Positions 1 through 10,011 of a stretch of DNA of 64,000 nt are shown here, piece after piece. The notes under the pieces were generated by a model that did not search any database, was not told the DNA's origin, and saw only the letters and a list, made by a program, of their open reading frames with translations. Positions within the stretch are counted from its first letter, which is position 1, and each line of letters opens with the position of its first letter. The position numbers and the translations under genes are program-made. This stretch comes from Paraburkholderia sp. PGU19. Its GTDB lineage: Bacteria; Pseudomonadota; Gammaproteobacteria; Burkholderiales; Burkholderiaceae. Location of the stretch: the NCBI RefSeq assembly GCF_013426915.1, contig NZ_AP023182.1, positions 806,001 to 870,000 on the forward strand. Direction: 5' to 3'.

Positions 1-2
1 TG

Positions 3-68
3 GCTGCGGCATGGGCTGTCCTCGAAGCCGCGCGCACCGGCCAGCGCACGCCGGTCGTGCTCTCGTAG
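3..68 (+). CDS. 3' end of a probable Gfo/Idh/MocA-family oxidoreductase (partial)
   Basis: Only the last 21 codons are in the window. They read AAAWAVLEAARTGQRTPVV followed by Leu-Ser and TAG. The pattern of an alanine-rich helix followed by G-x-R-x-x-V at the extreme C-terminus is common in Gfo/Idh/MocA sugar and inositol dehydrogenases, and the next gene is also a sugar- or alcohol-type oxidoreductase on the same strand. The assignment rests on this short tail and is tentative. Confidence 0.4.
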   Translation, partial: AAAWAVLEAARTGQRTPVVLS

Positions 69-145
69 CGCGCGTGAGACGACTTCGCAACGCAGGAGTA
101 CCCGCATGGCGGGGTAGACAACACAATTCACAGAAACGGATCGTC

Positions 146-1654
146 ATGGATTTCGATGTCGTGGTCATTGGTTCCGGTGTCGGCGGCGGTGCGGTTGCGC
201 TCGGTCTGGCCGGCACGGGGTTGCGGATCTGCGTGATTGAACGCGGCGGACGCTTGCCGCGTGAACCACAGAACACCAATCCGGAAGCGGTTTTTGTCGA
301 GCGGCGCTATCGCACACAGGAGCGCTGGGTCGATGGTGCGGGGCAGAGCTTTAGCCCCGGTCAGTATTACTACGTGGGCGGTCATACCAAGTTCTACGGC
401 ACGGCGATGTTCCGCCTGCGCGAGCAGGACTTTCACGCGACGGAGCACGAGGACGGCCTGTCGCCTGCGTGGCCTATAAGCTATGCGGACCTCGAACCCT
501 ATTATGCGCGTGCCGAGCAGTTATTCCGGGTCCATGGCGAGGTCGGCACGGACCCCACGGAGCCGCCGCGATCTTCGGACTATCCATTTGGACCGGTGCC
601 GCATGAACCGCTGATCGGCATGCTGGCCGGCAAGCTTCAACAGCGTGGTCTTCATCCGTTTCACATGCCGTCGGCCATCGACTTGCGCGAAGGCGGCGCC
701 TGCATTCGATGTCAGACCTGCGATGCGTTTCCGTGCCACGTCGACGCGAAGGGCGACGCGGAAATCTGTCTCATCAACCCTGCGTTGCGGCATCCGAACG
801 TAACGCTGAAGACGGGCACTCTCGTCACGCGCCTGATCGCCGATGACGAAGGCAAACGCATCGTGGCGGTAGAAGTCGAACAGGGTGGGCGGCGCGAGAC
901 GATCCACGCTTCGCTGTTCGTGCTGAGTGCGGGGGCGATCAATTCGGCCGTGCTCTTGCAGCGTTCCGCCACGAGACGGCATCCTGACGGGCTGGCCAAT
1001 TCGTCCGGAATGGTCGGGCGAAACTATATGAATCACAACACTACGTGCCTCATGGGGCTGCTGCCGTTCACGGAGAACAGCACGCGCTTCACCAAGACGC
1101 TGGCGATCAACGATTTCTACTTCGGCGCCCAGGGGCATCCGGCGCCGCTCGGCAATTTGCAGATGCTCGGCAACATCCAGGAGCCGATGGTGCGCGCGGC
1201 GGTCCCCGCGCTTCCGGCGTGGACCGGAAGATGGTTGGCCCGCCACAGTGTCGACTGGCTGGTCATGTCGGAAGATCTGCCGCACGTCGACAGTACCGTG
1301 CGGGTACTCGGCAATGACACGATCGAATTGAACTGGCGCCGCACCAATACGCGTGCGCATACGCATTTCGTTCAGCATGTGCGGCGCTTACTGCGCGAGA
1401 TTGGCTTCAGTGCGGTACTGGGCCGGCCGTTCGGGGTGGATACGCCCTCGCATCAATGCGGAACGGTGCGGATGGGCAGCGATCCCGCAAGTGCTCCGCT
1501 TGATCCTTATTGCCGTTCATTCGACCACGCCAATCTGTTCGTTGTCGATGCGAGCTTCTTTCCGTCTTCGGCCGCGCTGAATCCGGCATTGACCATCGCG
1601 GCGCAGGCACTCCGCGTGGGCGACTACATCAGGACGCAACTGCACACGCTTTGA
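146..1654 (+). CDS. GMC-family FAD-dependent oxidoreductase
   Basis: A 502-residue flavoprotein of the glucose-methanol-choline family, which oxidises alcohol groups of sugars or related substrates. The N-terminus has the dinucleotide-binding motif (VVVIGSGVGGGAVALGLAG) and an acidic strand end (VIERGG). The C-terminal GMC domain shows HQCGTVRMG, carrying the conserved His region, then ALNPALTIAAQAL with the Asn of the usual His-Asn pair. A cysteine cluster in the middle (CIRCQTCDAFPCHVD) is typical of the BetA-like bacterial branch that works with membrane or cytochrome partners. The ATG at 146 is chosen because the FAD fold begins there; the frame is open upstream to 11 but that extension is arginine-rich and overlaps the preceding gene's tail. 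Substrate is unknown. Confidence 0.85.
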   Translation: MDFDVVVIGSGVGGGAVALGLAGTGLRICVIERGGRLPREPQNTNPEAVFVERRYRTQERWVDGAGQSFSPGQYYYVGGHTKFYGTAMFRLREQDFHATEHEDGLSPAWPISYADLEPYYARAEQLFRVHGEVGTDPTEPPRSSDYPFGPVPHEPLIGMLAGKLQQRGLHPFHMPSAIDLREGGACIRCQTCDAFPCHVDAKGDAEICLINPALRHPNVTLKTGTLVTRLIADDEGKRIVAVEVEQGGRRETIHASLFVLSAGAINSAVLLQRSATRRHPDGLANSSGMVGRNYMNHNTTCLMGLLPFTENSTRFTKTLAINDFYFGAQGHPAPLGNLQMLGNIQEPMVRAAVPALPAWTGRWLARHSVDWLVMSEDLPHVDSTVRVLGNDTIELNWRRTNTRAHTHFVQHVRRLLREIGFSAVLGRPFGVDTPSHQCGTVRMGSDPASAPLDPYCRSFDHANLFVVDASFFPSSAALNPALTIAAQALRVGDYIRTQLHTL

Positions 1655-1800
1655 CGGCATCGTCAATTTGCTGGCGGGTGTGCGAAAGAACACACCCTGT
1701 ATAGCGATAGCTAATTGCTACACGTTCGTGCGATCTTGCCGTCGGCGGTGTTCGACGTCGATCCTGGCGTTACGTTTTCGACGCATTATGTCCGCTCCGA

Positions 1801-3438
1801 TTAAAAGATGAAGTCTGTATTGATGAACTTCGATTGATGCTCGCGCACGATGGTATTCAGCAGTTCCTTGTTCGACTCGGTCTGTTTGGCCGCGACCATC
1901 GAGCGGATCGAGAACGCACGGAGCGCGTCGCTGACCGACAGCGTGCCCTCGGCCGAATCCTTGCGCCCGGCGAACGGGAACACGTCCGGCCCACGCTGAC
2001 ACTGGCAGTTGATGTTCACGCGGCAGACCTGGTTGACCAGCGGATCCACCAGCGCGCCGATCTGCGCGGCGTCGGTTCCGAAGATGCTCACCTGTTGCCC
2101 GTGATCCGAGGTGATCACGTAGTCGAGTGCATCTTCCACTGCGTCGAAGCTCATCACTGGGACGACCGGACCGAACTGCTCCTCGCGGTACAGCTTCATC
2201 CCCTCACGCACGGGGTAGACGACGGCCGGGTTGAACAGTGTGTTGCAAAAGGCGCCGCCGCCCTCGTTGACCACGCGCGCACCCTTGGCCCTGGCGTCTT
2301 CGATCGCTTCTGTCATGTAGGCGGTGCGATGCGGTCCCGGCAGCGGCGTGATGTGCACGCCGGCCTCCCAGGGCATGCCCATTTTGAGCCGCGCCAGTTC
2401 AGCCGTGAAGCGTTCAAGGAACGCGTCGACGACACTGCTGTGCACGATCAGCATTTTGAGGGCTGTGCAGCGCTGGCCATTGAACGACAGTGCGCCGAGC
2501 AGGCACTCCTTGACTGCGAGGTCCAGGTCAGCATCGGGCAGCACGATGGCCGCATTCTTCGCGTCCAGGCCCAACACTGCGCGCAGGCGGTGAGATTTGG
2601 GGTGCTGCTTTTTCAGATGATCCGCCACGCGGCTCGAGCCGATCAATGCGAGTACGTTGACCTTGCCCGAGGCCAGCATGCGTGGCACCACCAGTTGACC
2701 CGGTGCGTAGATGGTGTTAACAACACCAGGTGGAAATGCCTCCCGAAACACTTCGAGTAGCGGCTCGAACAGCAGGGTGCCATATTGTGGCGGCTTGAGG
2801 ACCACCGTATTGCCCATGAGCAACGCCGGGATCAAGGTGCAGAACGTCTCGTTGAGCGGGTAGTTGTACGGCCCCATGCACAACACCACGCCTAGCGGCG
2901 TGCGGCGGACTTGGCCAATGGTCCCGTCGACCACCATGAATCGCGAATGGCCGTTGTGCATGTCCTTCAGGGCCTCGATCGTGGCCTGGATGTACTCGAT
3001 GGTGCGGTCGAACTCCTTGCGCGAGTCGGCGAGGCTCTTGCCGATTTCCCACATGAGGAGATTGACGATCGACTGTCGGCACTCGACCATGCCTTTCACG
3101 AACGCTTGCATGCAGGCGATGCGGCCGGCGACGGTCATCGTTGGCCATTGCCCCCGGCCGTTGTCGTACGCGGCGACCGCGGCATCCAGCGCGGCGTCGC
3201 TCTGCGCCTCGCCCATCTGCGGGTAACTGCCGATCTCTATCTGGCGCACGTCGCCGGTCGATGGGTCGCGTGTGCAGACCGGCGACAGCACGGTTTTACA
3301 GGGGCCGTCCCATACGGGCATCTGGCCACCGATCAGGAAACCACGCTGGTGAACGGGAGCTGTGAGACGTTGTTCCGCCGGAATCTCATCGGGTGTGGGG
3401 AAGTGCTGGGCGAGTCGCGAATCGTGGTCGGTCGTCAT
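1801..3438 (-). CDS. NADP-dependent glyceraldehyde-3-phosphate dehydrogenase-like aldehyde dehydrogenase
   Basis: A 545-residue aldehyde dehydrogenase superfamily protein, longer than the usual 480-500, most like the non-phosphorylating GapN (ALDH11) group. Visible elements are the NADP-binding core (GVVLCMGPYNYPLNE at about 183-197, GNTVVLKP at 209-216, LIGSSRVADHL at 265-275) and the catalytic cysteine in FNGQRCTALK (Cys324). The position that normally holds the general-base Glu (ELGGK) reads GLDAKN, so Gly290 replaces it. GapN activity would oxidise glyceraldehyde-3-phosphate directly to 3-phosphoglycerate and make NADPH, which fits the hexose genes nearby. An ATG with a GGAGA box just upstream sets the start. 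It is separated from the next upstream gene by about 230 bases and may have its own promoter. Confidence 0.8.
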   Translation of the reverse strand: MTTDHDSRLAQHFPTPDEIPAEQRLTAPVHQRGFLIGGQMPVWDGPCKTVLSPVCTRDPSTGDVRQIEIGSYPQMGEAQSDAALDAAVAAYDNGRGQWPTMTVAGRIACMQAFVKGMVECRQSIVNLLMWEIGKSLADSRKEFDRTIEYIQATIEALKDMHNGHSRFMVVDGTIGQVRRTPLGVVLCMGPYNYPLNETFCTLIPALLMGNTVVLKPPQYGTLLFEPLLEVFREAFPPGVVNTIYAPGQLVVPRMLASGKVNVLALIGSSRVADHLKKQHPKSHRLRAVLGLDAKNAAIVLPDADLDLAVKECLLGALSFNGQRCTALKMLIVHSSVVDAFLERFTAELARLKMGMPWEAGVHITPLPGPHRTAYMTEAIEDARAKGARVVNEGGGAFCNTLFNPAVVYPVREGMKLYREEQFGPVVPVMSFDAVEDALDYVITSDHGQQVSIFGTDAAQIGALVDPLVNQVCRVNINCQCQRGPDVFPFAGRKDSAEGTLSVSDALRAFSIRSMVAAKQTESNKELLNTIVREHQSKFINTDFIF

Positions 3439-3665
3439 AAGGTCTCCGAGGAGGTGGTGACATTAATACAGTCGCGGCGAATCACGGCGTTCAAGGTGCA
3501 CTGTGCATAAAACAACGTGCAGGCTGACGCCGGATCCGGTCAAGGAGAGCGCCTGGGCACGGCGCGGTGCCCAGGCGCGAAGTGCTGCAATACGGGGTTG
3601 AAGCGCGAGGGATACGTTTATGTAGGCTCAGGCGGCCGAAACCTTCACCCATGCGTCGTTCGCAT

Positions 3666-4694
3666 TCATTGCGTCAAGACTTCGAATCGATAAGCAATTT
3701 CAACCGGTTGACCTGGATCGAGCGAGATCGCGGTCGGAATCCCCCTTTCATTGATCGGGTTCGCCGCCAGCGCGGCACGACAGCCAAGTTCAAACGCACC
3801 TGCCACTGGTTCGACACCCAGGCAGAGATTGCGGCTATTCCAGGGGCTGTAGCTACGACCGCGATTGCTGATCCATAGCAGAAGTGATGGGAGTATGGAG
3901 GCGTCCCAGGTCAGCCGATATGCAACCAGGGACTCGTCATTCGTCAGGATGACGGACCCATCGACCCCGCAGAGCTGAATGATTTCTTCCGTATCGTGAG
4001 CGAGAGGAAAACGGTCGAACGCCGCAGTTCCTCCTGCGTGCAGCGGTACATGATCGAGCTTGTCGAAAACCGCGCCTGGGTCGGCGCGAGACACGCCTGG
4101 TTCGGGGCCGGCCGGGTGAACGACACCAAAGCGAAACGTGCCCGGGTAGATCTGGAGAGCCTCGGTGATCGACGGCAGGGCGAGATTGGGATGCAGGCCA
4201 ATCGGACGGCGCGTCTTACGGCGAGCCTCGACCGTCACGGAGAAGTCGATTGCGGGGCCATTGGGGTCGGCGCGGATCATGCGCACGACACGTGCTATCG
4301 ACGAGGTGGACGGATATTCGAGCGTGATCTCGATCGCGAGTTCGGTCTGTTGCACGAGTGTCCATTCAGCCACACAGGCGTAACCATGCAGCAGGTCGTC
4401 GCTCGCATCTAACGGGTGATCGTGTTCGTCGACTGGCGTGGCGAGGCTCTCCTGCCAACCTTCCACGACGGTCTCAGGAGAATAAGGGACCCCAAAGGGA
4501 ACGCATGGAAACTCGCTTCTGAGCTGGCCAAGTAATCCCGCCTGTTCGGGTGTCCCGTCGCCGATCCACGGAGCTTCGTAAAACGGCTCGACGTGCCGGC
4601 TGCCGCTCCTTAGGGATACGCCGCCGAGCATTCCGCCCCTCGAGTGAACGTTAAGGGAGCCATAAGGCCATTCAAGGTGCCAGGTTTTATCCAT
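3666..4694 (-). CDS. aldose 1-epimerase family protein
   Basis: A 342-residue galactose-mutarotase-like protein. The family interconverts alpha and beta anomers of aldoses or binds sugars through a beta-sandwich. Expected landmarks are present: LLHGYACVAEW with the first His, GLHPNLALP with the second His, and a C-terminal LGVEPVAGAFELG carrying the catalytic-type Glu. The frame is open another 112 codons upstream, but this extension reads as arginine-rich non-homologous sequence. The fold begins at MDKTWHLEWPYG, so the ATG at 4694 is chosen. It follows zwf on the same strand after a 175-base gap and plausibly belongs to the same sugar regulon. Confidence 0.75.
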   Translation of the reverse strand: MDKTWHLEWPYGSLNVHSRGGMLGGVSLRSGSRHVEPFYEAPWIGDGTPEQAGLLGQLRSEFPCVPFGVPYSPETVVEGWQESLATPVDEHDHPLDASDDLLHGYACVAEWTLVQQTELAIEITLEYPSTSSIARVVRMIRADPNGPAIDFSVTVEARRKTRRPIGLHPNLALPSITEALQIYPGTFRFGVVHPAGPEPGVSRADPGAVFDKLDHVPLHAGGTAAFDRFPLAHDTEEIIQLCGVDGSVILTNDESLVAYRLTWDASILPSLLLWISNRGRSYSPWNSRNLCLGVEPVAGAFELGCRAALAANPINERGIPTAISLDPGQPVEIAYRFEVLTQ

Positions 4695-4869
4695 GATCGC
4701 CGTCTTAGCAGGAAGGGGGATAGAGTTGCACTTCGTTAACACAGGTGAGAAAGACCGCGTCATTCCGCATAGCGCACTACCGGATAAGCACACGATGATC
4801 CGGTCGATCGAGTCCCGGTGGCCTGGACACCCCAGCGCGGCTTTCGGCCACGAGACATCCGCTGCGCAC

Positions 4870-6351
4870 TCAATTTTCTTCTTCCTGCCAACATGTGTTG
4901 TGCCGCGCCAGCAGCGCGCTGGCTGCCGCCGGCCCCCACGTACCGGACGCGTAAGGTTTCGGAAGGCTTTCCTGCGTGGCCCAATCGTCGATGATCGGCG
5001 CGACCCAGCGCCACGCAGCCTCCTGTTCATCGCGCCGCACGAAGAGGGCGAGCCGTCCCGCGATCACATCGAGCAACAGACGCTGATAAGCCTCCATACG
5101 GTCTTGCTGGAAGAATTGATCGAACGCGAGGTCGAGGTGCACGCCTTGCAAGGTCATACCGATGCCCGGCTGCTTGGCAAGCGCGCTAAGCCGAATCGAT
5201 TCGTTCGGCTGCAAACGGATCGTCAGCCGGTTCGAACCGGGACGCAAAGCCATCGCTCCCAATGCCGAGTGCGGCACCGGCCTGAAGTTGACCACAATTT
5301 CAGCAATGCGGCCCGCGAGCCGCTTGCCGGTGCGCAGAAAAAACGGCACACCAGCCCAGCGCCAGTTTTCCACCTCGACTTTCAGTGCAACGAAAGTCTC
5401 GGTCGTACTGCCTTGCGGGACACCGGGCTCCGCGTGATAAGCGGAGACTGTTGTGTCCTTGATGGCGCCGGCGTGATATTGTCCACGGACCACGCTTTGT
5501 CTGATCTCCTCGCCAAGCACCGGTTTGAGAGCACGCAGCACGCGCAGTTTCTCGTCGCGCACCGCATCCGCGTCCATCGACTGTGGCGGTTCCATCGCGA
5601 TGATGGAGAGCAGTTGCAGCAGGTGGTTCTGCACCATATCGCGCAGCGCGCCCGTCTGGTCGTAGAAGTTGCCGCGGCCTTCGACACCCAGTTCCTCGGC
5701 TACGGTGATCTGAATGCTCTCAACCCATTCGCGGCGCCACAATGGTTCGAACAACGAATTGCCGAAGCGCAGCGCGAGCAGGTTTTGTACCGCTTCCTTG
5801 CCGAGGTAGTGGTCGATCCGGTAGATCTGGTCTTCGTTGAAGATCTGGCCGACTGCATCGTTGATCACATTGGACGACTCCAGATCGTAGCCGAGCGGTT
5901 TCTCCAGAACGACGCGGGAGCCTTCGGTGAGCCCGACCGAGGACAGGGCGCGGCAGATTGGCACGAACAGCGCAGGCCCGGTTGCCAGATAGAAAATGCG
6001 TCTGCCGCGTACCGCGCCGAGCGTATCGCCCAGCAAGGAGAATGCTTCGGGCTGACTGGCGTCGAGCGCGACGTATGCGATGCGCTCGAGAAAGCCGCGC
6101 CACGCTGAATCGTCGATCACTGCTGCCTGGACGTATGGTTTCACGTGCTCGTCGACCCATCGCAGATAGCTGCGGGTATCCAGTGCCGTCTGCGCGACCG
6201 AGACAATTTTGCCATCTGCCGCGAGCATACCGTCGCGGTGCGCCGCATAAAGCGCGGGCAAGATCTTGCGCATCGCCAGATCGCCCGTTCCGCCGAACAG
6301 GACGAAGGCGAAACCTGGGCGATCCGTCTGCCGGGTAGAGGGTGTCTTCAT
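4870..6351 (-). CDS. zwf: glucose-6-phosphate 1-dehydrogenase
   Basis: A 493-residue enzyme converting glucose-6-phosphate to 6-phosphogluconolactone with NAD(P)+, the entry to the Entner-Doudoroff and pentose-phosphate pathways. The coenzyme fingerprint GGTGDLAMRK lies at residues 20-29 and the family signature RIDHYLGKE, which includes the catalytic-site His and Lys, at 178-186. FEPLWRREWVESIQI and the C-terminal region are also typical. Length matches the family. The ATG at 6351 lies 5 bases after the stop of the sugar kinase; a longer open frame upstream overlaps the kinase and is not coding. The order pgi, kinase, zwf implies cotranscription. Confidence 0.95.
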   Translation of the reverse strand: MKTPSTRQTDRPGFAFVLFGGTGDLAMRKILPALYAAHRDGMLAADGKIVSVAQTALDTRSYLRWVDEHVKPYVQAAVIDDSAWRGFLERIAYVALDASQPEAFSLLGDTLGAVRGRRIFYLATGPALFVPICRALSSVGLTEGSRVVLEKPLGYDLESSNVINDAVGQIFNEDQIYRIDHYLGKEAVQNLLALRFGNSLFEPLWRREWVESIQITVAEELGVEGRGNFYDQTGALRDMVQNHLLQLLSIIAMEPPQSMDADAVRDEKLRVLRALKPVLGEEIRQSVVRGQYHAGAIKDTTVSAYHAEPGVPQGSTTETFVALKVEVENWRWAGVPFFLRTGKRLAGRIAEIVVNFRPVPHSALGAMALRPGSNRLTIRLQPNESIRLSALAKQPGIGMTLQGVHLDLAFDQFFQQDRMEAYQRLLLDVIAGRLALFVRRDEQEAAWRWVAPIIDDWATQESLPKPYASGTWGPAAASALLARHNTCWQEEEN

Positions 6352-6356
6352 GGCGT

Positions 6357-7295
6357 TCAATTGTGGAAGTCCATACAAAGGCTCTGGGAACCCAGCCGTG
6401 CTGCCACTTCGTCCGGGGTGGGCGCATAAGCCCCTTGCTGCGCGCACGCCACCGCTGCGCACGCGGCAGAAAACTGCAGATGCGATGCCGGCGCCGCATC
6501 CGGTCGGGTGAGCAGGCTCGCGATCCAGCCACCGACGCAGGCATCGCCGCAGCCGACGGTGTCGACCACCTGGGCCGCACAGGCAGGCTGAAATAGCACC
6601 TCTTGCGCCATGAACAGTTGCATGCCTGCGGCCCCGCGCGTCACGAGAATGGCCGCTGTCGGCGCCCACGCGCGCAGTTGAGCCAGTGCCGAGGCTTCAT
6701 CCAGTTCGGGGAACAGGCCGCGCAGATCTTCGTCGGAGACCTTGATGTAGCTGGCCAGTTCGGCCATGCATCGCAGTGTGGACCGGTAGGCGGGACCGGC
6801 CATCAGATCGCGGTAGTTCGGGTCGAACGAGATCCGCTTGCCGGCGGCGTGGGCGGCTTGTGCGATCTCCAGCAGGTGCGCGGCGAGTGGCTGCCGGACC
6901 AGGCTGAGCGAGCCGAAGTGCACGATCTCGGATGCCCCCAGCCAGCCGGTGGGCAAGGCTTTGGTGTTGAAAGCGAGGTCGGCGCTGTTCTCGCCTATAA
7001 AAAAATACTGCGGCGGATGCTTCGAGACGACCATGGCGAGAAACGGCGCGCGCTCGACCTGGCGGGTGAAGCGCATATCGAGTCCTGCCTGCGCGCTGTG
7101 CTGCATCAACTCGTCACCGAAGGTGTCGTCGCTGACGGTGCCGGCGAAGCCGGTGGGCACGCCCAGACGGGCGCCCACGCGGGCGACGTTCCAGCACGAT
7201 CCGCCAGGCGCGCTGCGCCAGCACTGGTTGTCTTCGCGGATAAAGTCGGTCAGCGCTTCGCCGAACACGATCAGTTTGGGGAGGTTCGTCGTCAT
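6357..7295 (-). CDS. PfkB-family carbohydrate kinase, probable fructokinase
   Basis: A 312-residue ribokinase-fold kinase. The N-terminal substrate site reads FGEALTDFI then APGGSCWNVARVGARLG (the GG motif). The C-terminal anion-hole and catalytic-base motif reads DTVGCGDACVGG near residue 245, with Cys in place of the usual Ala of DTxGAGD, while the catalytic Asp is kept. The gene sits 10 bases downstream of pgi and 5 bases before zwf, in an operon with a sugar ABC importer. This favours phosphorylation of imported fructose to fructose-6-phosphate, which Pgi and Zwf then process. 2-keto-3-deoxygluconate kinase is an alternative from sequence alone. Confidence 0.85.
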   Translation of the reverse strand: MTTNLPKLIVFGEALTDFIREDNQCWRSAPGGSCWNVARVGARLGVPTGFAGTVSDDTFGDELMQHSAQAGLDMRFTRQVERAPFLAMVVSKHPPQYFFIGENSADLAFNTKALPTGWLGASEIVHFGSLSLVRQPLAAHLLEIAQAAHAAGKRISFDPNYRDLMAGPAYRSTLRCMAELASYIKVSDEDLRGLFPELDEASALAQLRAWAPTAAILVTRGAAGMQLFMAQEVLFQPACAAQVVDTVGCGDACVGGWIASLLTRPDAAPASHLQFSAACAAVACAQQGAYAPTPDEVAARLGSQSLCMDFHN

Positions 7296-7305
7296 TCGAA
7301 TTGAC

Positions 7306-8916
7306 TCAGTTTGCCGATTCAGCCCGCTGCGTACGCCGCTGCTTGAAGCGGTTGATCAGACCGTTGGTGGAACTGTCGTGGGCGCTTGCCACGCCAGGCT
7401 GGGTGATTTCGCTCTCGATGGTCACGGCCAGCCGCTTGCCGAGCTCCACACCCCACTGGTCGAATGAGTTGATGTTCCAGATCACCCCTTGCACGAACAC
7501 CTTGTGCTCGTACAGCGCCAGCAGGGCGCCGAGCGAAGTCGGATCGAGCTTGTCCAGGCATATGGTATTGGTCGGGCGGTTGCCGTCGAAGCTGCGGTGC
7601 GGCTCACTCGCGGCCTGCGAGCCGTTCATCAACGCTTCGGTCTGGGCAAAGCAATTAGCCAGCAGGATGTCGTGATGAACGTCCTGCGGATGATGAGGCT
7701 GCATGCAGGCAATCACGTCTGCCGGGATCACGGCGCTGCCCTGGTGCAACAACTGGAAAAAAGCATGCTGGCCGTTGGTGCCGGGTTCTCCCCAGATGAC
7801 CGGCCCGGTCGCGTAGTCGACGCGCTCGCCCGACAGCGTGACGGACTTGCCGTTGCTTTCCATATCAAGTTGCTGTAGATAGGCCGGGAGGCGGTGCAGG
7901 TACTGGTCGTACCGGGCAATCAGGTGACTGGTTGCCCCCAGGAAATTGGTGCACCAGATGCCAATCAGGGCGAGCAGCACCGGCAGGTTCCGCTCCAGCG
8001 GCGCAACGGCGAAGTGCCGGTCCATCGCGTGAGCGCCGGCCAGCAGCGCCTCGAACGCGTCCATGCCAATCTGGAGTGCGATGGGTAATCCGATGGCGGA
8101 CCAGAGCGAGTACCTGCCGCCCACCCAGTCCCAGAATTCGAACATGTTCTCAGGATCGATGCCAAACGCCGCGACCGCTTCAGCATGCGTCGAGACCGCC
8201 ACGAAGTGTTTCGCTATAGCTGATTCGGGCGCGCCAGTGCTTAGCAGCCAGCTGCGCGCGGTGCGTGCATTGGCCAGGGTTTCCCGTGTAGTGAAGGTCT
8301 TCGAAGAAATCACAAAGAGCGTCGTCTCGAGATCGACAATCTGCAGCACTTCAGCAATGTCCGCGCCATCTACATTAGACACGAAGTGCACCGTCAGTCC
8401 TTTGTGGGCGTAGGGTTTCAAGGCCTCGCAGACCATGCGCGGGCCCAGATCCGAGCCGCCGATGCCGATATTGACCACGTCGGTGATGGCGCGGCCCGTA
8501 TAGCCACGCCACGCGCCTTCCATGACGGCGTCGGTAAAACGCCGCATTTTTGCCAGAACCGCGTGCACTTCTGGAACAACGTCGTTGCCGTCCACCAGAA
8601 TCGGCGTCCCGGTGCGCTCGCGCAGCGCGACGTGCAATACCGGCCGGTTCTCCGTGGTATTGATGCGCTCACCCGCAAACATGGCGCGCCGTCGCTCTTC
8701 CACTCCCGCCTGGCGTGCAAGCGCGCCCAGGAGATCGAGCGTGTCGGTCGTGACCAGGTTCTTGGAGTAGTCGACGTAGACGCCGGCTGCTTCAAGCGAA
8801 AATCGCTGAAAACGTTCGGTATCCTGTGAAAATAGGTCGCCTATCGACGTGCGTGCCAAGTTCTCGCGATGTTCGGCGAGCGCCCGCCAGGCGGGCGACT
8901 GAGTGAGATTTGACAT
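7306..8916 (-). CDS. pgi: glucose-6-phosphate isomerase
   Basis: A 536-residue phosphoglucose isomerase interconverting fructose-6-phosphate and glucose-6-phosphate in the cytoplasm. Signatures include [26 protein letters not shown], the [18 protein letters not shown] block, and the C-terminal [14 protein letters not shown] carrying the conserved Lys. Length is normal for the family. The gene lies between the ABC binding-protein gene (31-base gap) and the kinase (10-base gap). Placement of pgi inside a sugar-transport operon suggests the incoming sugar enters as fructose-6-phosphate and is converted to glucose-6-phosphate for Zwf. Confidence 0.96.
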   Translation of the reverse strand: MSNLTQSPAWRALAEHRENLARTSIGDLFSQDTERFQRFSLEAAGVYVDYSKNLVTTDTLDLLGALARQAGVEERRRAMFAGERINTTENRPVLHVALRERTGTPILVDGNDVVPEVHAVLAKMRRFTDAVMEGAWRGYTGRAITDVVNIGIGGSDLGPRMVCEALKPYAHKGLTVHFVSNVDGADIAEVLQIVDLETTLFVISSKTFTTRETLANARTARSWLLSTGAPESAIAKHFVAVSTHAEAVAAFGIDPENMFEFWDWVGGRYSLWSAIGLPIALQIGMDAFEALLAGAHAMDRHFAVAPLERNLPVLLALIGIWCTNFLGATSHLIARYDQYLHRLPAYLQQLDMESNGKSVTLSGERVDYATGPVIWGEPGTNGQHAFFQLLHQGSAVIPADVIACMQPHHPQDVHHDILLANCFAQTEALMNGSQAASEPHRSFDGNRPTNTICLDKLDPTSLGALLALYEHKVFVQGVIWNINSFDQWGVELGKRLAVTIESEITQPGVASAHDSSTNGLINRFKQRRTQRAESAN

Positions 8917-8947
8917 GAATATCCAGCGCGTAGTTGACGGTTCGGAC

Positions 8948-9898
8948 TCAGCGGGGCGACGACCAGCCCTTGTAGCTGCTCACGTTGTCGCGAGTCACCA
9001 AGGTCGAGGGCAGTAGGACCATCGGATTGGCGGGCTTCTTGCCGTTCATGATGCCGTAGCCGATGCCCACCGCCGTTTGCGCCATGGCCCATGGGTCCTG
9101 GCTGGCGGAAGCCTGCACGAGGGTGTCGCTCTTGAGCGCGGTCTCGATGTCCGGCGCGCCGTCGACCGACGTGATCACGATGTCCTTGCGATGCAGCTGT
9201 TTGGCCGCCAGATCGCTCCCGACTGCCTGCGGGTCGTTGATGGTGAAGACCGCATCGAGTTTCGGGAAGCGGGTCAGGTAGCCCTGCATCGCGTTCATGC
9301 CGCCTTCGCGCGAGCCCTTCGCGTCCTGGTCGTCCGACAGGATCTTGATGCCGGGGTTTTTGGCGAATACCGACTTGCAGCCGCTCACCCGGTCGAGCAC
9401 CGCGGAGACCGGCGGACCATTCTGGATGACGACGTTACCGTGGCCGTTGAGTTTTTTGGCGATGAACCCGCATGACAGTTCGCCGGCCTGCACATTGTTG
9501 GTCTGCACAGTAGCGTCCGTGCCCGCTGCGGCCACGTCGACCGCGACCACCACGATGCCGGCCGCGCGAGCTTTTCTGACCGCCGGCTCGATCGCCTTCG
9601 GGTCCGCGGCATTGAGCAGAATCAGGTCGACGTGCGCGGAGATGAAGTTGTCGATCTGCGTAAACTGCTTGTTCATGTCATAGTCAGCCGACACGGTCGT
9701 GACCTTGACGTTGGGGTTGAGCTGCTTTGCCTTGGCTTCCGCCCCCTTGGCGATGGTGACGAAGTAGGGGTTGCCTAGCGATCCGACGGTGATGCCGACT
9801 GAGGTGAGCGGCTTGTCGGCTGCGTGCGCCGAGTGCGTTGTCACGCCGAAACCGAGGGCGAGAGCGAGGCTGGCGAAGGCGATTTTCTGCTTGAACAT
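8948..9898 (-). CDS. sugar ABC transporter periplasmic substrate-binding protein
   Basis: A 316-residue type I periplasmic binding protein (RbsB class). A signal peptide is clear: MFKQK, then [19 protein letters not shown] with cleavage expected after AHA. The mature chain has the class pattern: [19 protein letters not shown], an [19 protein letters not shown] segment, [16 protein letters not shown], and a late [13 protein letters not shown]. The ATG at 9898 is preceded by GGAGAC. An earlier open extension of 14 codons has no ribosome site and would block the signal peptide. It works with the permease and ATPase encoded just upstream. Ligand cannot be read from sequence; fructose is inferred from the operon. 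Confidence 0.9.
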   Translation of the reverse strand: MFKQKIAFASLALALGFGVTTHSAHAADKPLTSVGITVGSLGNPYFVTIAKGAEAKAKQLNPNVKVTTVSADYDMNKQFTQIDNFISAHVDLILLNAADPKAIEPAVRKARAAGIVVVAVDVAAAGTDATVQTNNVQAGELSCGFIAKKLNGHGNVVIQNGPPVSAVLDRVSGCKSVFAKNPGIKILSDDQDAKGSREGGMNAMQGYLTRFPKLDAVFTINDPQAVGSDLAAKQLHRKDIVITSVDGAPDIETALKSDTLVQASASQDPWAMAQTAVGIGYGIMNGKKPANPMVLLPSTLVTRDNVSSYKGWSSPR

Positions 9899-10011
9899 GG
9901 TTGTGTCTCCAGGGTGGTTCGTGGTGTGTACCGGGCGCAAGTGGACCTGCAGGCGCCTGCATGCGGTCAGGGCAGTGGTAAGTGTTTCAGGTCAGGGCAA
10001 GGACGGGGGCT

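Noticed and set aside
4693..6108. Plus-strand open frame of about 471 codons
   Set aside because: It is antisense to zwf and has no family features.
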